A stretch of 35,315 nt of DNA from an uncultured Eubacteriales bacterium (GTDB lineage: Bacteria > Bacillota > Clostridia > TANB77 > CAG-508), in the NCBI GenBank assembly GCA_948443845.1, contig CAOJUE010000018.1, forward strand, positions 1 through 35,315, read 5' to 3'. The notes below the pieces were generated by a model, which was given only the letters and a program-made list of their open reading frames with translations, ran no database searches and was not told where the DNA came from. The translations under genes and the position numbers were made by a program. Each line of letters starts with the position of its first letter. The first letter of the stretch is position 1. Shown here piece by piece: positions 15,774-26,014 of the stretch.

Positions 15774-17058
15774 TTTTTTGAATTTCTCCTTTCATCGTCT
15801 TTTTCATATAGAATAGTAGTAAAATCGAAGTTAATATATTAATTGCTGTTGTCGTAATGGCAGCTCCATTTATTCCAAATAACTGGATAAATAAAATATT
15901 AAATATAAAATTAAATAGAACAGAAATAATGGTTACCATTAAATTATATTTTAATTTTCTCATCGCATATAAAATATTGGCAGTTGGTATTTTAATAGTA
16001 GCTGAAAAGAAAAATCCAATCATTAAGATTCTAAACGTCTTGATTGCTTCATCGTATTCGTATGTATATAATAAATTAAAAATCAATTTTGCACCTAAAA
16101 TTAAGATAAGTGTCATGATTCCATATCCCATGAAACCCAACTTTATCATTTTTGAATGATTTTCTTTTAACCATTTAAAATCGTTATTATGTTTTACAAA
16201 ATATGGCAAAACATAAATAATAACACAAGTTGGCAAAAACGAAAGAGCCATTGGGATGGTAGAGGCAACCTTATATAAAGCAACTGCCTCAGAACTTCCA
16301 ATACAAATGCCAATGATGAACAAATCAATGTTTAACAATAAAGCGCTCAAAGTTGAATTGATTTGTGTTGTTAATGAATATTTTAGAAATTGTTTTTTTT
16401 CTTCTTTCTTTAGTTCTTCACTTTTTGAAAAATTGCCAATTATTTTATGACTTAGGAATATACCGATGACAAGAGCACCTATCAAATAGAAATATTGTGA
16501 GACGATAGCTCCTTTCATACCTAACAGGCAAGATAAAAGCAATAAAAATATATAATTTAATATGGTTTTACTAAGTTCCAATATAGCATATTTTCTATTT
16601 TCTAAATTCGATCTTAAAATAACTGCTATAAAATTGTTTATATTGGTTATCATAGGAACGATAAACAATATTGGCGTTAAATATCTTGCTTCTTCTATTT
16701 TAAAAGGATAAAAAAAGGGTGATAGTAAGATTAAAACTCCAGAAAAAGCAGAAGATATTACACTAATTTTTAATGAATATTTTACAATCGATTTTTGTTT
16801 TTCTTTATTTTCTCTTTCTTCTGTTAAATGCTGCAGAGTCGCATTCGAAGCTCCAAAATCATTTAATAAATATAACATTGTCATCGCATTTATTACATAA
16901 CCATAAATTCCATAATCCTCTTTGGAAAGGATTCTTACTAAAATAACACCACCCAATAATGCAATGACTTTTGAAAACACATTTGATATAAAAATGGAGA
17001 AAAAGCCTGTTTTATTTAATTTTATTATTTGTTCTCTAAGTTTTTCAATTCTATTCAA
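15754..17058 (-). CDS. Wzx-type polysaccharide flippase (MATE/MOP superfamily)
   Basis: The 434-residue polytopic protein has about 12 membrane helices. The N-terminal motif FISNVFSKVIALLGGVILVRILSKEDYGIYGYV is the classic start of oligosaccharide flippases, and the C-terminal half has the expected pseudo-repeat. It would move undecaprenyl-linked repeat units across the membrane, and with the polymerase gene at 18275-19540 it points to a Wzx/Wzy-dependent glycan. The start lies 3 bases from the upstream glycosyltransferase stop. Confidence 0.9.
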   Translation of the reverse strand: MNRIEKLREQIIKLNKTGFFSIFISNVFSKVIALLGGVILVRILSKEDYGIYGYVINAMTMLYLLNDFGASNATLQHLTEERENKEKQKSIVKYSLKISVISSAFSGVLILLSPFFYPFKIEEARYLTPILFIVPMITNINNFIAVILRSNLENRKYAILELSKTILNYIFLLLLSCLLGMKGAIVSQYFYLIGALVIGIFLSHKIIGNFSKSEELKKEEKKQFLKYSLTTQINSTLSALLLNIDLFIIGICIGSSEAVALYKVASTIPMALSFLPTCVIIYVLPYFVKHNNDFKWLKENHSKMIKLGFMGYGIMTLILILGAKLIFNLLYTYEYDEAIKTFRILMIGFFFSATIKIPTANILYAMRKLKYNLMVTIISVLFNFIFNILFIQLFGINGAAITTTAINILTSILLLFYMKKTMKGEIQKNEKNIH

Positions 17059-17061
17059 AAT

Positions 17062-18273
17062 TTACAACCTTTCATTAAATAATTTATCAACTTCTTTTTT
17101 TTCTATTTCCATTCTTTTTTTCCAGGAATAAAGATGCTCTTTGGAATATTTCTCAGCTTGTTTGGAATATTCTTGCAAAATTTCTGGTTGATTTATATTT
17201 TCAATTGTTTCAGCAATATTTTGGGGAGAAACATCTTTTAACAATATCCCATTTTTCCCATTTATTATTTTATCGGTATCGCCTACACCATATGTAATAA
17301 TTGTTTTTTTCAAGCACAATGCCTCTAATAGTGGATTTCCAACATTGCTTAAATCGTAAAAAGATAAGAAAATATCAGCTAATTGCATATATATTTTTAC
17401 TTCTTCATTTTTTACTGCTCCCATGAATTTTATATAATGTGATAAATTTAATTCTTTTACTAAATTTTCTAATTTTTTTCTCTCAGGACCTTCTCCAAGA
17501 ATGATTAGATTATATTGTTCTTTATTTTTTAATTCATGAAAGGCTAATATTGACCTATCCACCTTTTTCCAGCCTTCTAGTCTACTACATACTAATAAAA
17601 CTGTAGTATCTTTTGGAATTCCGAATCTTTCTTTAGTTTCTTCTACATCAATTGGCTTTATTTCTGAATCCAAAATATTAACACCATTTCTTATAAATAA
17701 TCTTTTACTATCATTCAAACATTCATCTAATACTTTATCACCTTGTGTTCCATCGTCTGTCATAATTACTAAATCGGATTTTGTCGACAGTGCCTGAATA
17801 TGTGGGTATTTTCTAATTCTATAATATAAATTATTTTTATATTGTGACATAATTGTCCCCTGAAATCTAGTAACTAATTTAATCTTGTATTTTTGGGCAG
17901 CTTTTTTACAAGCTTTAACAGCATTTACTTCATAAGCATATAAAATCGTATTGCTAGTTCCAATTTTTTCTAATATTTGGCAAATCGCTTGGTAAGATTT
18001 CTTTTCGAAATCACAAAAATATCGATAAGCCATAAATTTACTATTTTTTTGTTGTTGACTATAATCTGTATACCATTTCGTATCAACATAAAAAACATTT
18101 TCTTTTTTCATGTGCTCTATTTTTGAATAATCATTTTCTTGATTAGTAACTAAAAAAACTTCATATTTCTGGTTTAAGTATTCACTAATTGTATTGAATA
18201 AAGCTTTCCCACCACTTCCATTATTCATTGACCATACTGGTAACATTGTAACCAAAATTATACTCTTTTTCAT
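17062..18273 (-). CDS. GT4 family glycosyltransferase
   Basis: The 403-residue GT-B enzyme has an N-terminal acceptor domain with a glycine-containing loop (NNGSGGKALF) and a GT4 C-terminal domain: RNGVNILDSEIKP, LLVCSRLEGWKKVDRSI, LIILGEGPERKKLENL and ADIFLSFYDLSNVGNPLLEALCLKKTII. In the last motif SFYDLSNVGNPLLEAL stands in for the usual E-x7-E element. Donor and acceptor cannot be told from sequence. Only one base separates it from the polymerase gene upstream. Confidence 0.88.
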   Translation of the reverse strand: MKKSIILVTMLPVWSMNNGSGGKALFNTISEYLNQKYEVFLVTNQENDYSKIEHMKKENVFYVDTKWYTDYSQQQKNSKFMAYRYFCDFEKKSYQAICQILEKIGTSNTILYAYEVNAVKACKKAAQKYKIKLVTRFQGTIMSQYKNNLYYRIRKYPHIQALSTKSDLVIMTDDGTQGDKVLDECLNDSKRLFIRNGVNILDSEIKPIDVEETKERFGIPKDTTVLLVCSRLEGWKKVDRSILAFHELKNKEQYNLIILGEGPERKKLENLVKELNLSHYIKFMGAVKNEEVKIYMQLADIFLSFYDLSNVGNPLLEALCLKKTIITYGVGDTDKIINGKNGILLKDVSPQNIAETIENINQPEILQEYSKQAEKYSKEHLYSWKKRMEIEKKEVDKLFNERL

Positions 18274-18274
18274 T

Positions 18275-19540
18275 TTAGCTCTCCTCTTTTTCCTTTAAAG
18301 TTATATAGGATATGATTAGTGCAAATGCAATCCACATCCATTCTCTTGTCAAAATTGTGCTAGAACTAATGCTAGATAATATAAATGAAAGTAAGAAAAA
18401 TAAAAAGATAAAATTTTTGTTTTTTAGAAGTTCAGCAAAACTTTGCTTTATTTCTATTCTCTTTAGTAAGTTTTTACATAATAGAACATATGCTATTACA
18501 TAACCTATCCCAATTGCTCCACCAAAACATAAGAATATATCCAACCAATAATTATGTAAGCTATATATTTTTCCAGTACTATATTTTGCATAATTTTGCA
18601 TATAATAAATGGAATTTCCTGTTCCGATTCCGTGTAACCAATTATAGTCATTTTTTAGAAATTCTAGTGTATTATAAATCAAATTTATTCTTTCTTCATT
18701 TGAGGTTGAAACTTCTATCCTATTACCAGAACTATCTTTTTTTTCAATTGGCACACTACTAATTGTCCCCACTTTTTTCGTAACTTCGTTGATTCCTATC
18801 ACTGATAATAAAATCAATAAAGTGATAGCAATCATCTTCAATCGATCATTTTTTAAAATGACATCTTTATTTTTTATAGATACTAATGCAATCGACAAAA
18901 TAGCTCCCAATTGAATTCCTAAACTACAAGCTCTTGAGTTAATCAAAATAAAAGCATAGTAATACATTAAGCATACTATAAATTGATACATAATGCTGAA
19001 TATATTTTTGGCATTGTATAATAAATATACCGTAATCGGAAATAGAAATACAATTGCTGTTGCCAAATCATTGGTATTATGGTAAAATCCTGCAATATAC
19101 GTCTTCTTGATAAAAAAATAATAAACTGAACTTATTAAAATTCCAATTTGCATGATATAAAAATAATATTTCATATTTTCTTTTATATCGACACAAAATG
19201 TAAAAAATAAAATACTTGCTATACCAGTAATAACATAAAAATTTGTAATAATATACATTTTTATATCTTTACACCACAAACCTGTAATCACAGAATATAT
19301 CGCCCATAGGATATAAAAAGAAATAACATATTTTAATTCTTTACTTTTTATTTTAAATTCTTTCTTTGCTATTACAAATTTTATCATAAGTAATATTACC
19401 ATAAAAAGTAATAAAACTCGTGCTATGTTAAAATCAATTCCATTTATCTTAAACTTACCAAAAGTAGGTCCCATAAAAACAAAAAATATTAGTATGTAGG
19501 AATAAATATTTAAAATTTTATCAAAGTTATTTTTTTTCAT
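18275..19540 (-). CDS. O-antigen ligase/polymerase family membrane protein (Wzy-like)
   Basis: The 421-residue protein has about 11-12 membrane segments and a large external loop near residues 255-325. The loop ends in NDYNWLHGIGTGNSIYYMQ and HNYWLDIFLCFGGAIGIGY, matching the G-x-G-x-(N/D) and HNxxL features of the Wzy_C/O-antigen ligase family. With the flippase it suggests a Wzx/Wzy pathway. These proteins are very divergent, so polymerase rather than ligase is inferred from context. Codon use is very AT-rich, as is normal for wzy genes. Confidence 0.82.
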   Translation of the reverse strand: MKKNNFDKILNIYSYILIFFVFMGPTFGKFKINGIDFNIARVLLLFMVILLMIKFVIAKKEFKIKSKELKYVISFYILWAIYSVITGLWCKDIKMYIITNFYVITGIASILFFTFCVDIKENMKYYFYIMQIGILISSVYYFFIKKTYIAGFYHNTNDLATAIVFLFPITVYLLYNAKNIFSIMYQFIVCLMYYYAFILINSRACSLGIQLGAILSIALVSIKNKDVILKNDRLKMIAITLLILLSVIGINEVTKKVGTISSVPIEKKDSSGNRIEVSTSNEERINLIYNTLEFLKNDYNWLHGIGTGNSIYYMQNYAKYSTGKIYSLHNYWLDIFLCFGGAIGIGYVIAYVLLCKNLLKRIEIKQSFAELLKNKNFIFLFFLLSFILSSISSSTILTREWMWIAFALIISYITLKEKEES

Positions 19541-19553
19541 CTTCTCTCCCTGT

Positions 19554-20636
19554 TTATATCATTTTTTCATAGATTTCTCGCATTTTTTTTACATTTTCGT
19601 TCCAATCGTAATATTTCTTCACAATTTCTCTACCAGCTTTTCCGTATATTTGTCTTAAGTTTTCATCTTCTATTAATGTTTTTAAAGCATGACTTAATCC
19701 TTGTGAATCTTTTTTGTTTACCACAATTCCATTTGTATCGTGTTTCATAATTTCCAAAAAACCATCTGCATTAGTTGCTACAACTGGCAATTCACAAGCC
19801 ATTGCCTCCAAAAGAGAAACTCCAAAACTTTCTTGAATACTGGTTGCACAAAAAATATCAAATTGATTTAATATTTGTGGCACAACATCATTAGCCACTT
19901 TCCCTTTTAAAAATATATTTTCTTCTAATTGATTTTCTTTTATTAAATTTTGTAATTTTTCTTTGTCTGGTCCATCTCCATAAATATACAATTTTACTTT
20001 CTGATACAATTCTTCATCAATTAACTCTTCTTTTAAATTTTTCATAGCATAAATCGCATATTCAATCCCATATATTGGACTTAGTGTCTTTACAATTCCA
20101 ATATTAATTGAGTTTCTTTGTTGGTTATCTGTTTTCCTAAAACGTTCGATATCAATTCCAAATGGTGTGATCCATATCTCTTGATTAACTAAATGAATCG
20201 TTTTTTTCAATTCATCTGCCATTACTTGACTAGTAGAAATTATCTGTTTTGCATATCTAATATTTTTAGATAAAATCCAAAAATTCAATTTTGATTTTCT
20301 AGGAAATTCATAAACATCACTTCCCCAAACAGATAGTAAAACATTCGGCAATTTTGCCATTCTCGCTAGCGTACCATATCCACTAGCATAATGAACATTA
20401 ACAATGTCTGGTTTTACTTTCTGATACATTTTTTTAAGCTCCCAAGCATTTGCATAATAACCCATTGGTGCTTTATATTTTAATTTGTGCAATATCACTT
20501 TTTCATCAATTTTATCTATAGCAGGCTTATGATTGGGACAATAAATCAAATGTATCTCAAAATATTTTGAAAGAGAATTTACCCATTTTACTGTATGTAT
20601 GCTATTTGCCGCTGCAACAAAAAAAACTTTTTTCAT
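19554..20636 (-). CDS. GT4 family glycosyltransferase
   Basis: The 360-residue GT-B glycosyltransferase begins KKVFFVAAANSIHTVKWVN. Its C-terminal GT4 domain has TPFGIDIERF, IVKTLSPIYGIEYAI, LYIYGDGPDKEKLQNL and FCATSIQESFGVSLLEAMACELPVV, including the E-x7-E donor-binding motif. The ATG at 20636 is preferred because TAGGAG lies 7 bases upstream; a longer reading from 20660 would add eight residues with no binding site. It is the middle of three GT4 genes and follows the WbpA-like dehydrogenase. Confidence 0.9.
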   Translation of the reverse strand: MKKVFFVAAANSIHTVKWVNSLSKYFEIHLIYCPNHKPAIDKIDEKVILHKLKYKAPMGYYANAWELKKMYQKVKPDIVNVHYASGYGTLARMAKLPNVLLSVWGSDVYEFPRKSKLNFWILSKNIRYAKQIISTSQVMADELKKTIHLVNQEIWITPFGIDIERFRKTDNQQRNSINIGIVKTLSPIYGIEYAIYAMKNLKEELIDEELYQKVKLYIYGDGPDKEKLQNLIKENQLEENIFLKGKVANDVVPQILNQFDIFCATSIQESFGVSLLEAMACELPVVATNADGFLEIMKHDTNGIVVNKKDSQGLSHALKTLIEDENLRQIYGKAGREIVKKYYDWNENVKKMREIYEKMI

Positions 20637-20646
20637 CCTACTTCTC

Positions 20647-21969
20647 CTACAATAACTCAATATTCTCTCTATTTTTAATATCTTTCATCGCATTTCTTGT
20701 ATCAAAAACTTCTTTGGCATTTTTTCGAATCATTTCATAATCGAATTTTGAATGAGCAGCCGTGATGATTACTAAATCATATTCTTGCAAAATTTTATTA
20801 TTAATTTCAGTAAGCCTACTTTGATGTTTCTGACCTTTATATTTATATTCTGGAATCCATGGATCAAACCAATCCACATCCGCTCTTTCTTCTTCCAATA
20901 GTTCAATCACGCGTAGTGCTGGACTTTCTCTATAATCATCAATATCATTTTTATAAGCAATACCCAGAACTAATATTTTAGCACCATTCATTGATTTTTG
21001 ATCTTTGCTCAATATCTTGCTTGCTCGCTCTACGCAATATTCTGGCATTTTATCATTAATCATTCCAGATGCTTGAATCATCGAAGTATGGAAACCATAT
21101 TCTCTTGCTTTCCAATCCAAATAATAAGGGTCAAGTGGAATACAATGTCCACCCAAACCTGGACCTGGATAAAAGGCTTGAAACCCATACGGTTTTGATT
21201 TAGCAGCATCAACCACTTCCCACATACTAATCCCCATTTTGTTGCACAACATCGTCAGTTCATTGACCAACGCAATATTGATATTTCGATACGTATTTTC
21301 CAAGATTTTTTCCATCTCAGCAACGGCTGGTGAAGAAACTTCATGAATTTCCGCGCCCAACACGGCTCGGTACATTTTCGCAATCACTTCTGTGGCATCT
21401 TTTCCAATTCCGCCAACGACTTTTGGTGTGTTTTTCGTTTTATAAACAATATTTCCTGGATCAACTCTTTCTGGTGAAAATCCCAAATAAAAATCTTCTC
21501 CACATTTCAAACCAGATCCTTTTTCCAAAATTGGTTTCAATAAATCTTCTGTCGTTCCCGGATAGGTCGTCGATTCTAAAACTACCATCGTATCTTTTGA
21601 CAAATATTGGGCAACCGATTCTGTACTATTTTTCACATAACTAATATCTGGTTGTTGATGATTATCCAATGGTGTAGGAACACAAATGGCAATAAAATCA
21701 ACATCCTTGATAAAACTAAAATCAGTGGTTGCAGATAGCATTCCACTTTTTACCAATTCTTTTAAATCATTATCAACCACATCACCTATGTAATTATGTC
21801 CTTCGTTGACCATTTTTACTTTTTCCTCTTGCACATCAAATCCGATTGTTTTAAATCCTGCTTTTGCTTTTTCAACTGCCAAAGGCAAACCAACATAGCC
21901 TAAACCAACAACTCCCACAACAATTTGCTTTTCATCAATTTTCTTTAAAAATTTTTCTTTCATTTCCAT
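20647..21969 (-). CDS. wbpA: UDP-N-acetylglucosamine 6-dehydrogenase (WbpA-like)
   Basis: The 440-residue nucleotide-sugar dehydrogenase has the N-terminal NAD site GVVGLGYVGLPLA (residues 19-31), the middle domain with SPERVDPG and the catalytic Cys276 in GPGLGGHCIPLDPYYL, and a C-terminal UDP-binding domain with GIAYKNDIDDYRESPAL. The GGHCIPLDPYYL form is typical of UDP-HexNAc dehydrogenases (WbpA/WecC type) rather than UDP-glucose dehydrogenases. It would make UDP-GlcNAcA from UDP-GlcNAc, the first step of the WbpA-B-E-D route encoded directly upstream in the same operon. Confidence 0.9.
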   Translation of the reverse strand: MEMKEKFLKKIDEKQIVVGVVGLGYVGLPLAVEKAKAGFKTIGFDVQEEKVKMVNEGHNYIGDVVDNDLKELVKSGMLSATTDFSFIKDVDFIAICVPTPLDNHQQPDISYVKNSTESVAQYLSKDTMVVLESTTYPGTTEDLLKPILEKGSGLKCGEDFYLGFSPERVDPGNIVYKTKNTPKVVGGIGKDATEVIAKMYRAVLGAEIHEVSSPAVAEMEKILENTYRNINIALVNELTMLCNKMGISMWEVVDAAKSKPYGFQAFYPGPGLGGHCIPLDPYYLDWKAREYGFHTSMIQASGMINDKMPEYCVERASKILSKDQKSMNGAKILVLGIAYKNDIDDYRESPALRVIELLEEERADVDWFDPWIPEYKYKGQKHQSRLTEINNKILQEYDLVIITAAHSKFDYEMIRKNAKEVFDTRNAMKDIKNRENIELL

Positions 21970-21972
21970 TTT

Positions 21973-22548
21973 TTACTTCCTTTCCACTTTCTCATCATTT
22001 TTTCTATATTCTTTGCCACATTTCGGACACTTAAAAATATCGTTTTCAAAATTCATTTTTTCCGAACATTCACAAACATAATATTTTACTTTTGCAGGAT
22101 TTCCAACCACTAATGCATAATCGAGAACATCTTTTGTCACAACACTTCCTGCTCCTACAAAAGCATATTTTCCAATATCATGTCCACACACAATCGTTGC
22201 ATTTGCACCAATAGATGCGCCTTTATGAACTACTGTTTTACGGTATTCGTCTTTTCTTGAAATAAAGCTTCTCGGATTAATCACATTCGTAAAAACACAA
22301 GATGGCCCCAAAAACACATCATCTTCACAAATAACACCTGTATAAACAGAAACATTATTTTGCACTTTTACGTTATTTCCTAAAACCACATCAGGCGAAA
22401 TCACCACATTTTGACCAATATTGCAATTTTCTCCGATTTTCGTATCACGCATAATATGCGAAAAATGCCATATTTTCGTCCCTTTTCCAATCTGACAAGG
22501 CTCATCTACATAACTTGATTCATGCACAAAATATTCTTTATTTTCCAT
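21973..22548 (-). CDS. wbpD: WbpD-like UDP-3-amino-uronate N-acetyltransferase
   Basis: The 191-residue protein is a hexapeptide-repeat acetyltransferase with the WbpD signature [34 protein letters not shown] and INPRSF, a catalytic histidine in [10 protein letters not shown], and GNPAK near the end. It would N-acetylate the 3-amino group to give UDP-2,3-diacetamido-2,3-dideoxy-glucuronate. A C-terminal zinc-ribbon-like motif ([11 protein letters not shown]...FKCPKCG), two CxC/CxxC pairs, is an extension seen in a subset of these enzymes. The start overlaps the aminotransferase gene by 11 bases. Confidence 0.9.
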   Translation of the reverse strand: MENKEYFVHESSYVDEPCQIGKGTKIWHFSHIMRDTKIGENCNIGQNVVISPDVVLGNNVKVQNNVSVYTGVICEDDVFLGPSCVFTNVINPRSFISRKDEYRKTVVHKGASIGANATIVCGHDIGKYAFVGAGSVVTKDVLDYALVVGNPAKVKYYVCECSEKMNFENDIFKCPKCGKEYRKNDEKVERK

Positions 22549-23683
22549 TCTTAAATTCCCCTATCATCTGAATTACTTTATCACAAATATGTTTTACAAG
22601 TTCTTCTGTTAAATAAGGATGCATTGGCAAGCTAAGCACTTTCTGGCTTAAATTTTCACTCACTTTTAAATCTTCCAAATTAAAATTATAATCTTTGTAA
22701 ACCACTTGTTTATGTAGTGGCTTTGGATAATAAATCATTGATGGAATATCTGCTTCTCTCAATTTCACTTGTAAAAAGTCACGTTGCTCTTGTGATTCCA
22801 AAAGAATTGTATATTGTGCCCAACTGCTTAAAAAACCTTCTGGCATAATTGGTGTTTTCACATAATCTTTTAGTTTTTCTGTATAAACGTTAGCAAATTG
22901 ATTTCGCTTTTCTAATTCATATTCTTGAAATGCTTTCAATTTGGGCAATAAAATAGCTGCTTGCAACGTATCCAATCTTGAATTCAAGCCCAAACGCACA
23001 TTATCGTACTTAAATTCTCCCTTTCCATGAACTCGAATGGATAAAATTAGTTCGTATAATTTTTCATCATCCGTAAAAATGGCTCCACCGTCTCCATAGC
23101 ACCCAAGCGGTTTGGCTGGGAAAAATGACGTTGTAGAAATATCACCAAAAGAACACGCTTTTTTCTTTCGGATTTCGCCACCAAAACCTTGTGCACCATC
23201 TTCGATTACTTTTAAATTGTATTTTTGAGCAATCTTAGCAATTTCATCAAAGTTGGCTGGTTGTCCAAATAAATCAACTGGTATTATAGCTTTTGGTTTT
23301 AATTTTCCTTCTTGAATAACCTGCTCAATTGCTTTTTCTAACTTTTTAATATCTAAATTAAAAGTTCTTTCATCAACATCCACAAAAATTGGCGTTGCTC
23401 CAACCAAAGACACCACTTCAGCCGTTGAATAAAATGTAAATGCTGGCACAAACACGGCATCTCCTTTTTGGATATCAAATACCATTAACGCAATTTGCAA
23501 AGCATCTGTTCCATTGGCACAAGTTGCACAATATTTGACACCAACATACTCCGCTAATTCTTTTTCTAGATTTTTCACTGGCTCACCTAAAATATAATTT
23601 CCACAGTTTAGAACATCTGTAATTCCCTCATCAATATCCTTTTTTAAGGCTTGATACTGCGCTTTCAAATCGATAAATTCCAT
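22538..23683 (-). CDS. wbpE: WbpE-like DegT/DnrJ/EryC1 aminotransferase
   Basis: The 381-residue PLP enzyme has the DegT family motifs [36 protein letters not shown] and the PLP-binding Lys191 in [17 protein letters not shown]. The N-terminus ([18 protein letters not shown]) is typical of WbpE/WlbC. It transfers an amino group to the 3-keto sugar made by the WbpB-like dehydrogenase encoded just upstream. Substrate assignment relies on the neighbourhood. Confidence 0.9.
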   Translation of the reverse strand: MEFIDLKAQYQALKKDIDEGITDVLNCGNYILGEPVKNLEKELAEYVGVKYCATCANGTDALQIALMVFDIQKGDAVFVPAFTFYSTAEVVSLVGATPIFVDVDERTFNLDIKKLEKAIEQVIQEGKLKPKAIIPVDLFGQPANFDEIAKIAQKYNLKVIEDGAQGFGGEIRKKKACSFGDISTTSFFPAKPLGCYGDGGAIFTDDEKLYELILSIRVHGKGEFKYDNVRLGLNSRLDTLQAAILLPKLKAFQEYELEKRNQFANVYTEKLKDYVKTPIMPEGFLSSWAQYTILLESQEQRDFLQVKLREADIPSMIYYPKPLHKQVVYKDYNFNLEDLKVSENLSQKVLSLPMHPYLTEELVKHICDKVIQMIGEFKNGK

Positions 23684-23695
23684 TTTTACACTTCC

Positions 23696-24775
23696 TTAAA
23701 CTTTAAATCTTCCTACAAAATCCATTGTCGAGCATTTATCTAATGGCAATTTTACTGGTTTTCCTTCTGCTGCTGATTTATAAATAGCAAGAACCAATTC
23801 TAGTGCCCTTCTTCCTGCTTCTCCGTCTACCAATGGTTTCGTATGCGTTTTAATTGCTTCAATCACGTTTTTGTATAATGGCGTATGCCCAAATCCATAA
23901 ACATTTTTTGGCATTTCACTATTTTTTTGTTTTACCTCTTCTGCATTTTCTTGGGCTTTTTCAAAACACCATTCTTCAATAATATTAACAGATTTTCCCC
24001 CCGCTTTTACTGTTCCTTTTTGCCCAAATAAATACAAGGTTTCTTCCAAATTTTTCGGATAAATATTCGTTGTTCCTTCAATCATACCATACGAACCATT
24101 TTTAAATTTTACAATGGCTAATCCTAAGTCTTCTGCTTCTATAAAATCATGATTTAAGTTGTCTGTATAAGCACAAACTTCGCTCACTTCATCGCCCATC
24201 ATCCATCTTAGCAAATCAATATTGTGAATACATTGGTTCATTAATGCTCCACCATCTTGTGCCCATGTTCCTCTCCAAGGTGCTTGTTTGTAATAATCTG
24301 GACCACGATTCCATCTAATATGTGCTGTTCCATACATCATTTTTCCAAAATCACCATCTTCAACTGCTTTTCGAATTCTTTGAATGGATTTATTAAAACG
24401 ATTTTGATGATTGGCACATACAACTAATCCTTTTTCTTTTGCCTTTGCAATAATTTTATCAGCATCTTCTAAAGATAAAGCAATTGGCTTTTCAATAATG
24501 ACATGACAACCTGCTTCTAAGCAGTCCAAAGCAATCTTGGCATGTTCTCCACTTTCCGTTGCAATTGCAACCAACTCTGGTTTTTGCTCTTGTAGCATTT
24601 CATGATAATTTATGTATTGCTTAAATTCAGGATTTTTTATTTCCAATTTTTCTAATAATTGAGTAATATGTTCTAGAACTAAATCACATAATCCCACAAT
24701 CTCTAAATCATTATTAATCGCTGCTTCTAAATGATTCGGCGAAATCCTTCCACATCCTATTAAGGCATATTTCAT
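23696..24775 (-). CDS. wbpB: WbpB-like Gfo/Idh/MocA oxidoreductase
   Basis: The 359-residue protein has an N-terminal NAD site (YALIGCGRISPNHLEA), the EKPIAL motif and the WbpB-specific block CANHQNRFNKSIQ and HIRWNRGPDYYKQAPWRGTWAQDGGALMNQCIHNIDLLRW. It would oxidise the C3 hydroxyl of UDP-GlcNAcA to the 3-keto form, coupled to WbpE. The WbpB-type residues around WNRGPDYY are a good specific marker, so this is one of the better-supported substrate calls in the cluster. Confidence 0.92.
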   Translation of the reverse strand: MKYALIGCGRISPNHLEAAINNDLEIVGLCDLVLEHITQLLEKLEIKNPEFKQYINYHEMLQEQKPELVAIATESGEHAKIALDCLEAGCHVIIEKPIALSLEDADKIIAKAKEKGLVVCANHQNRFNKSIQRIRKAVEDGDFGKMMYGTAHIRWNRGPDYYKQAPWRGTWAQDGGALMNQCIHNIDLLRWMMGDEVSEVCAYTDNLNHDFIEAEDLGLAIVKFKNGSYGMIEGTTNIYPKNLEETLYLFGQKGTVKAGGKSVNIIEEWCFEKAQENAEEVKQKNSEMPKNVYGFGHTPLYKNVIEAIKTHTKPLVDGEAGRRALELVLAIYKSAAEGKPVKLPLDKCSTMDFVGRFKV

Positions 24776-24776
24776 G

Positions 24777-25997
24777 TTATTTTTCCTCCTTCAAATTTTC
24801 TAAATAATCTGCCAATTCTTGGTATATTTTTTCAGCAACAAAGTTTTCTTCATATAACTTCTTAGCATTTTGTGACATCTGCTGATAAACTTTTTCGTTA
24901 TTTTTTACATCCATAATAAACTGATAAATCTCTTCCACGTTTTGCGAAGAAATTCCACATTCATTTTGTGCTAACAAACTTTTCATATATCCATCAGAAG
25001 TTAGGATAATAGGTAAGCCATATGATAAATATTCGGCAAATTTGTTGGACACACTCATTTGAAAATCAAATGTATTTTTATAAGGTGCCAAACCGAATTT
25101 TGAACTTTTTAAGATATAATCAATAATATCTTTGCCTACCCAACCAAATAATTTAACATTTTCATAACTTTGTGCCTTTTGTTTTAAGGTTTCGAATTGT
25201 GGACCATCACCACAAATATTAATCATCACATCTTTGTCATTTTGCTTTAACTTCTCCGCCAAATCTAAAATGATTTCATAATTAAATTGATTATTAATTG
25301 TTGCAAAAAATGATATGTTAAATTTGCTTTCATCCATAACTTCTTTTTCTGTATTTTTTAAATTTTCTTTTTTCTGGTATCCCAAATAAAAATATCGATC
25401 TTGTTTTTGTTGCACCCTTTGTCCTTTTTTTAATCCCCAATCAAGCATTGCTTGGGAAATAGAATGAATGGCAAAAGCATCTCTCATAATTTTTTTGGTT
25501 TTGGAATCCATCCATTTGATATATGGCTTTGCAAGCAATTTTATTATTCCAGACAAATTATGTTCAAAAATATCTGGCCATAAATCCCTTACATCTACAA
25601 TCACAGGAACATTATTTTCTTTTCCATATTTTACAGCTTCTTCCGCATAATCAATGGTCGGAAAAGACACATAAATCAAATCTGGTTTTTCCATTTTTTT
25701 CGCCATTTTTCTAAATTTCACAGCAATTAATTTATGATTGATAATGCGACGAATCGATATGTTTTTTTTATATTGTGGACCATGAATTAAATAAATATCA
25801 TAATTCTCTTTTACTCTGACAATAGTATCACGGTCAAATAATTGCTTTTTTTGATAATGATCGAAAGTATTTGAAAACCAGATTACTTGATGTCCTCTTT
25901 TTGTCATTTCTTCTGCAATCATTCCCATTCGCAATAATCTTGCATTTTTATTAACAACAGGCATTGGTTCACTTGCCTGTAATAGCCATATTTTCAT
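24777..25997 (-). CDS. GT4 family glycosyltransferase
   Basis: The 406-residue GT-B enzyme starts KIWLLQASEPMPVVNKNARLLRMGMIAEEM, a form common among WbpH/WbuB-like transferases. The C-terminal GT4 half has ISFFATINNQFNYEIIL, VMINICGDGPQFETL, LFGWVGKDIIDYILKSSKFGLAPY and NKFAEYLSYGLPII, where the last gives the donor-binding glutamate. It may add a uronic acid, given its position directly next to the WbpB-E-D-A genes, but that is inferred. Confidence 0.87.
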   Translation of the reverse strand: MKIWLLQASEPMPVVNKNARLLRMGMIAEEMTKRGHQVIWFSNTFDHYQKKQLFDRDTIVRVKENYDIYLIHGPQYKKNISIRRIINHKLIAVKFRKMAKKMEKPDLIYVSFPTIDYAEEAVKYGKENNVPVIVDVRDLWPDIFEHNLSGIIKLLAKPYIKWMDSKTKKIMRDAFAIHSISQAMLDWGLKKGQRVQQKQDRYFYLGYQKKENLKNTEKEVMDESKFNISFFATINNQFNYEIILDLAEKLKQNDKDVMINICGDGPQFETLKQKAQSYENVKLFGWVGKDIIDYILKSSKFGLAPYKNTFDFQMSVSNKFAEYLSYGLPIILTSDGYMKSLLAQNECGISSQNVEEIYQFIMDVKNNEKVYQQMSQNAKKLYEENFVAEKIYQELADYLENLKEEK

Positions 25998-26014
25998 ACT
26001 GTTTTACCTTTCTT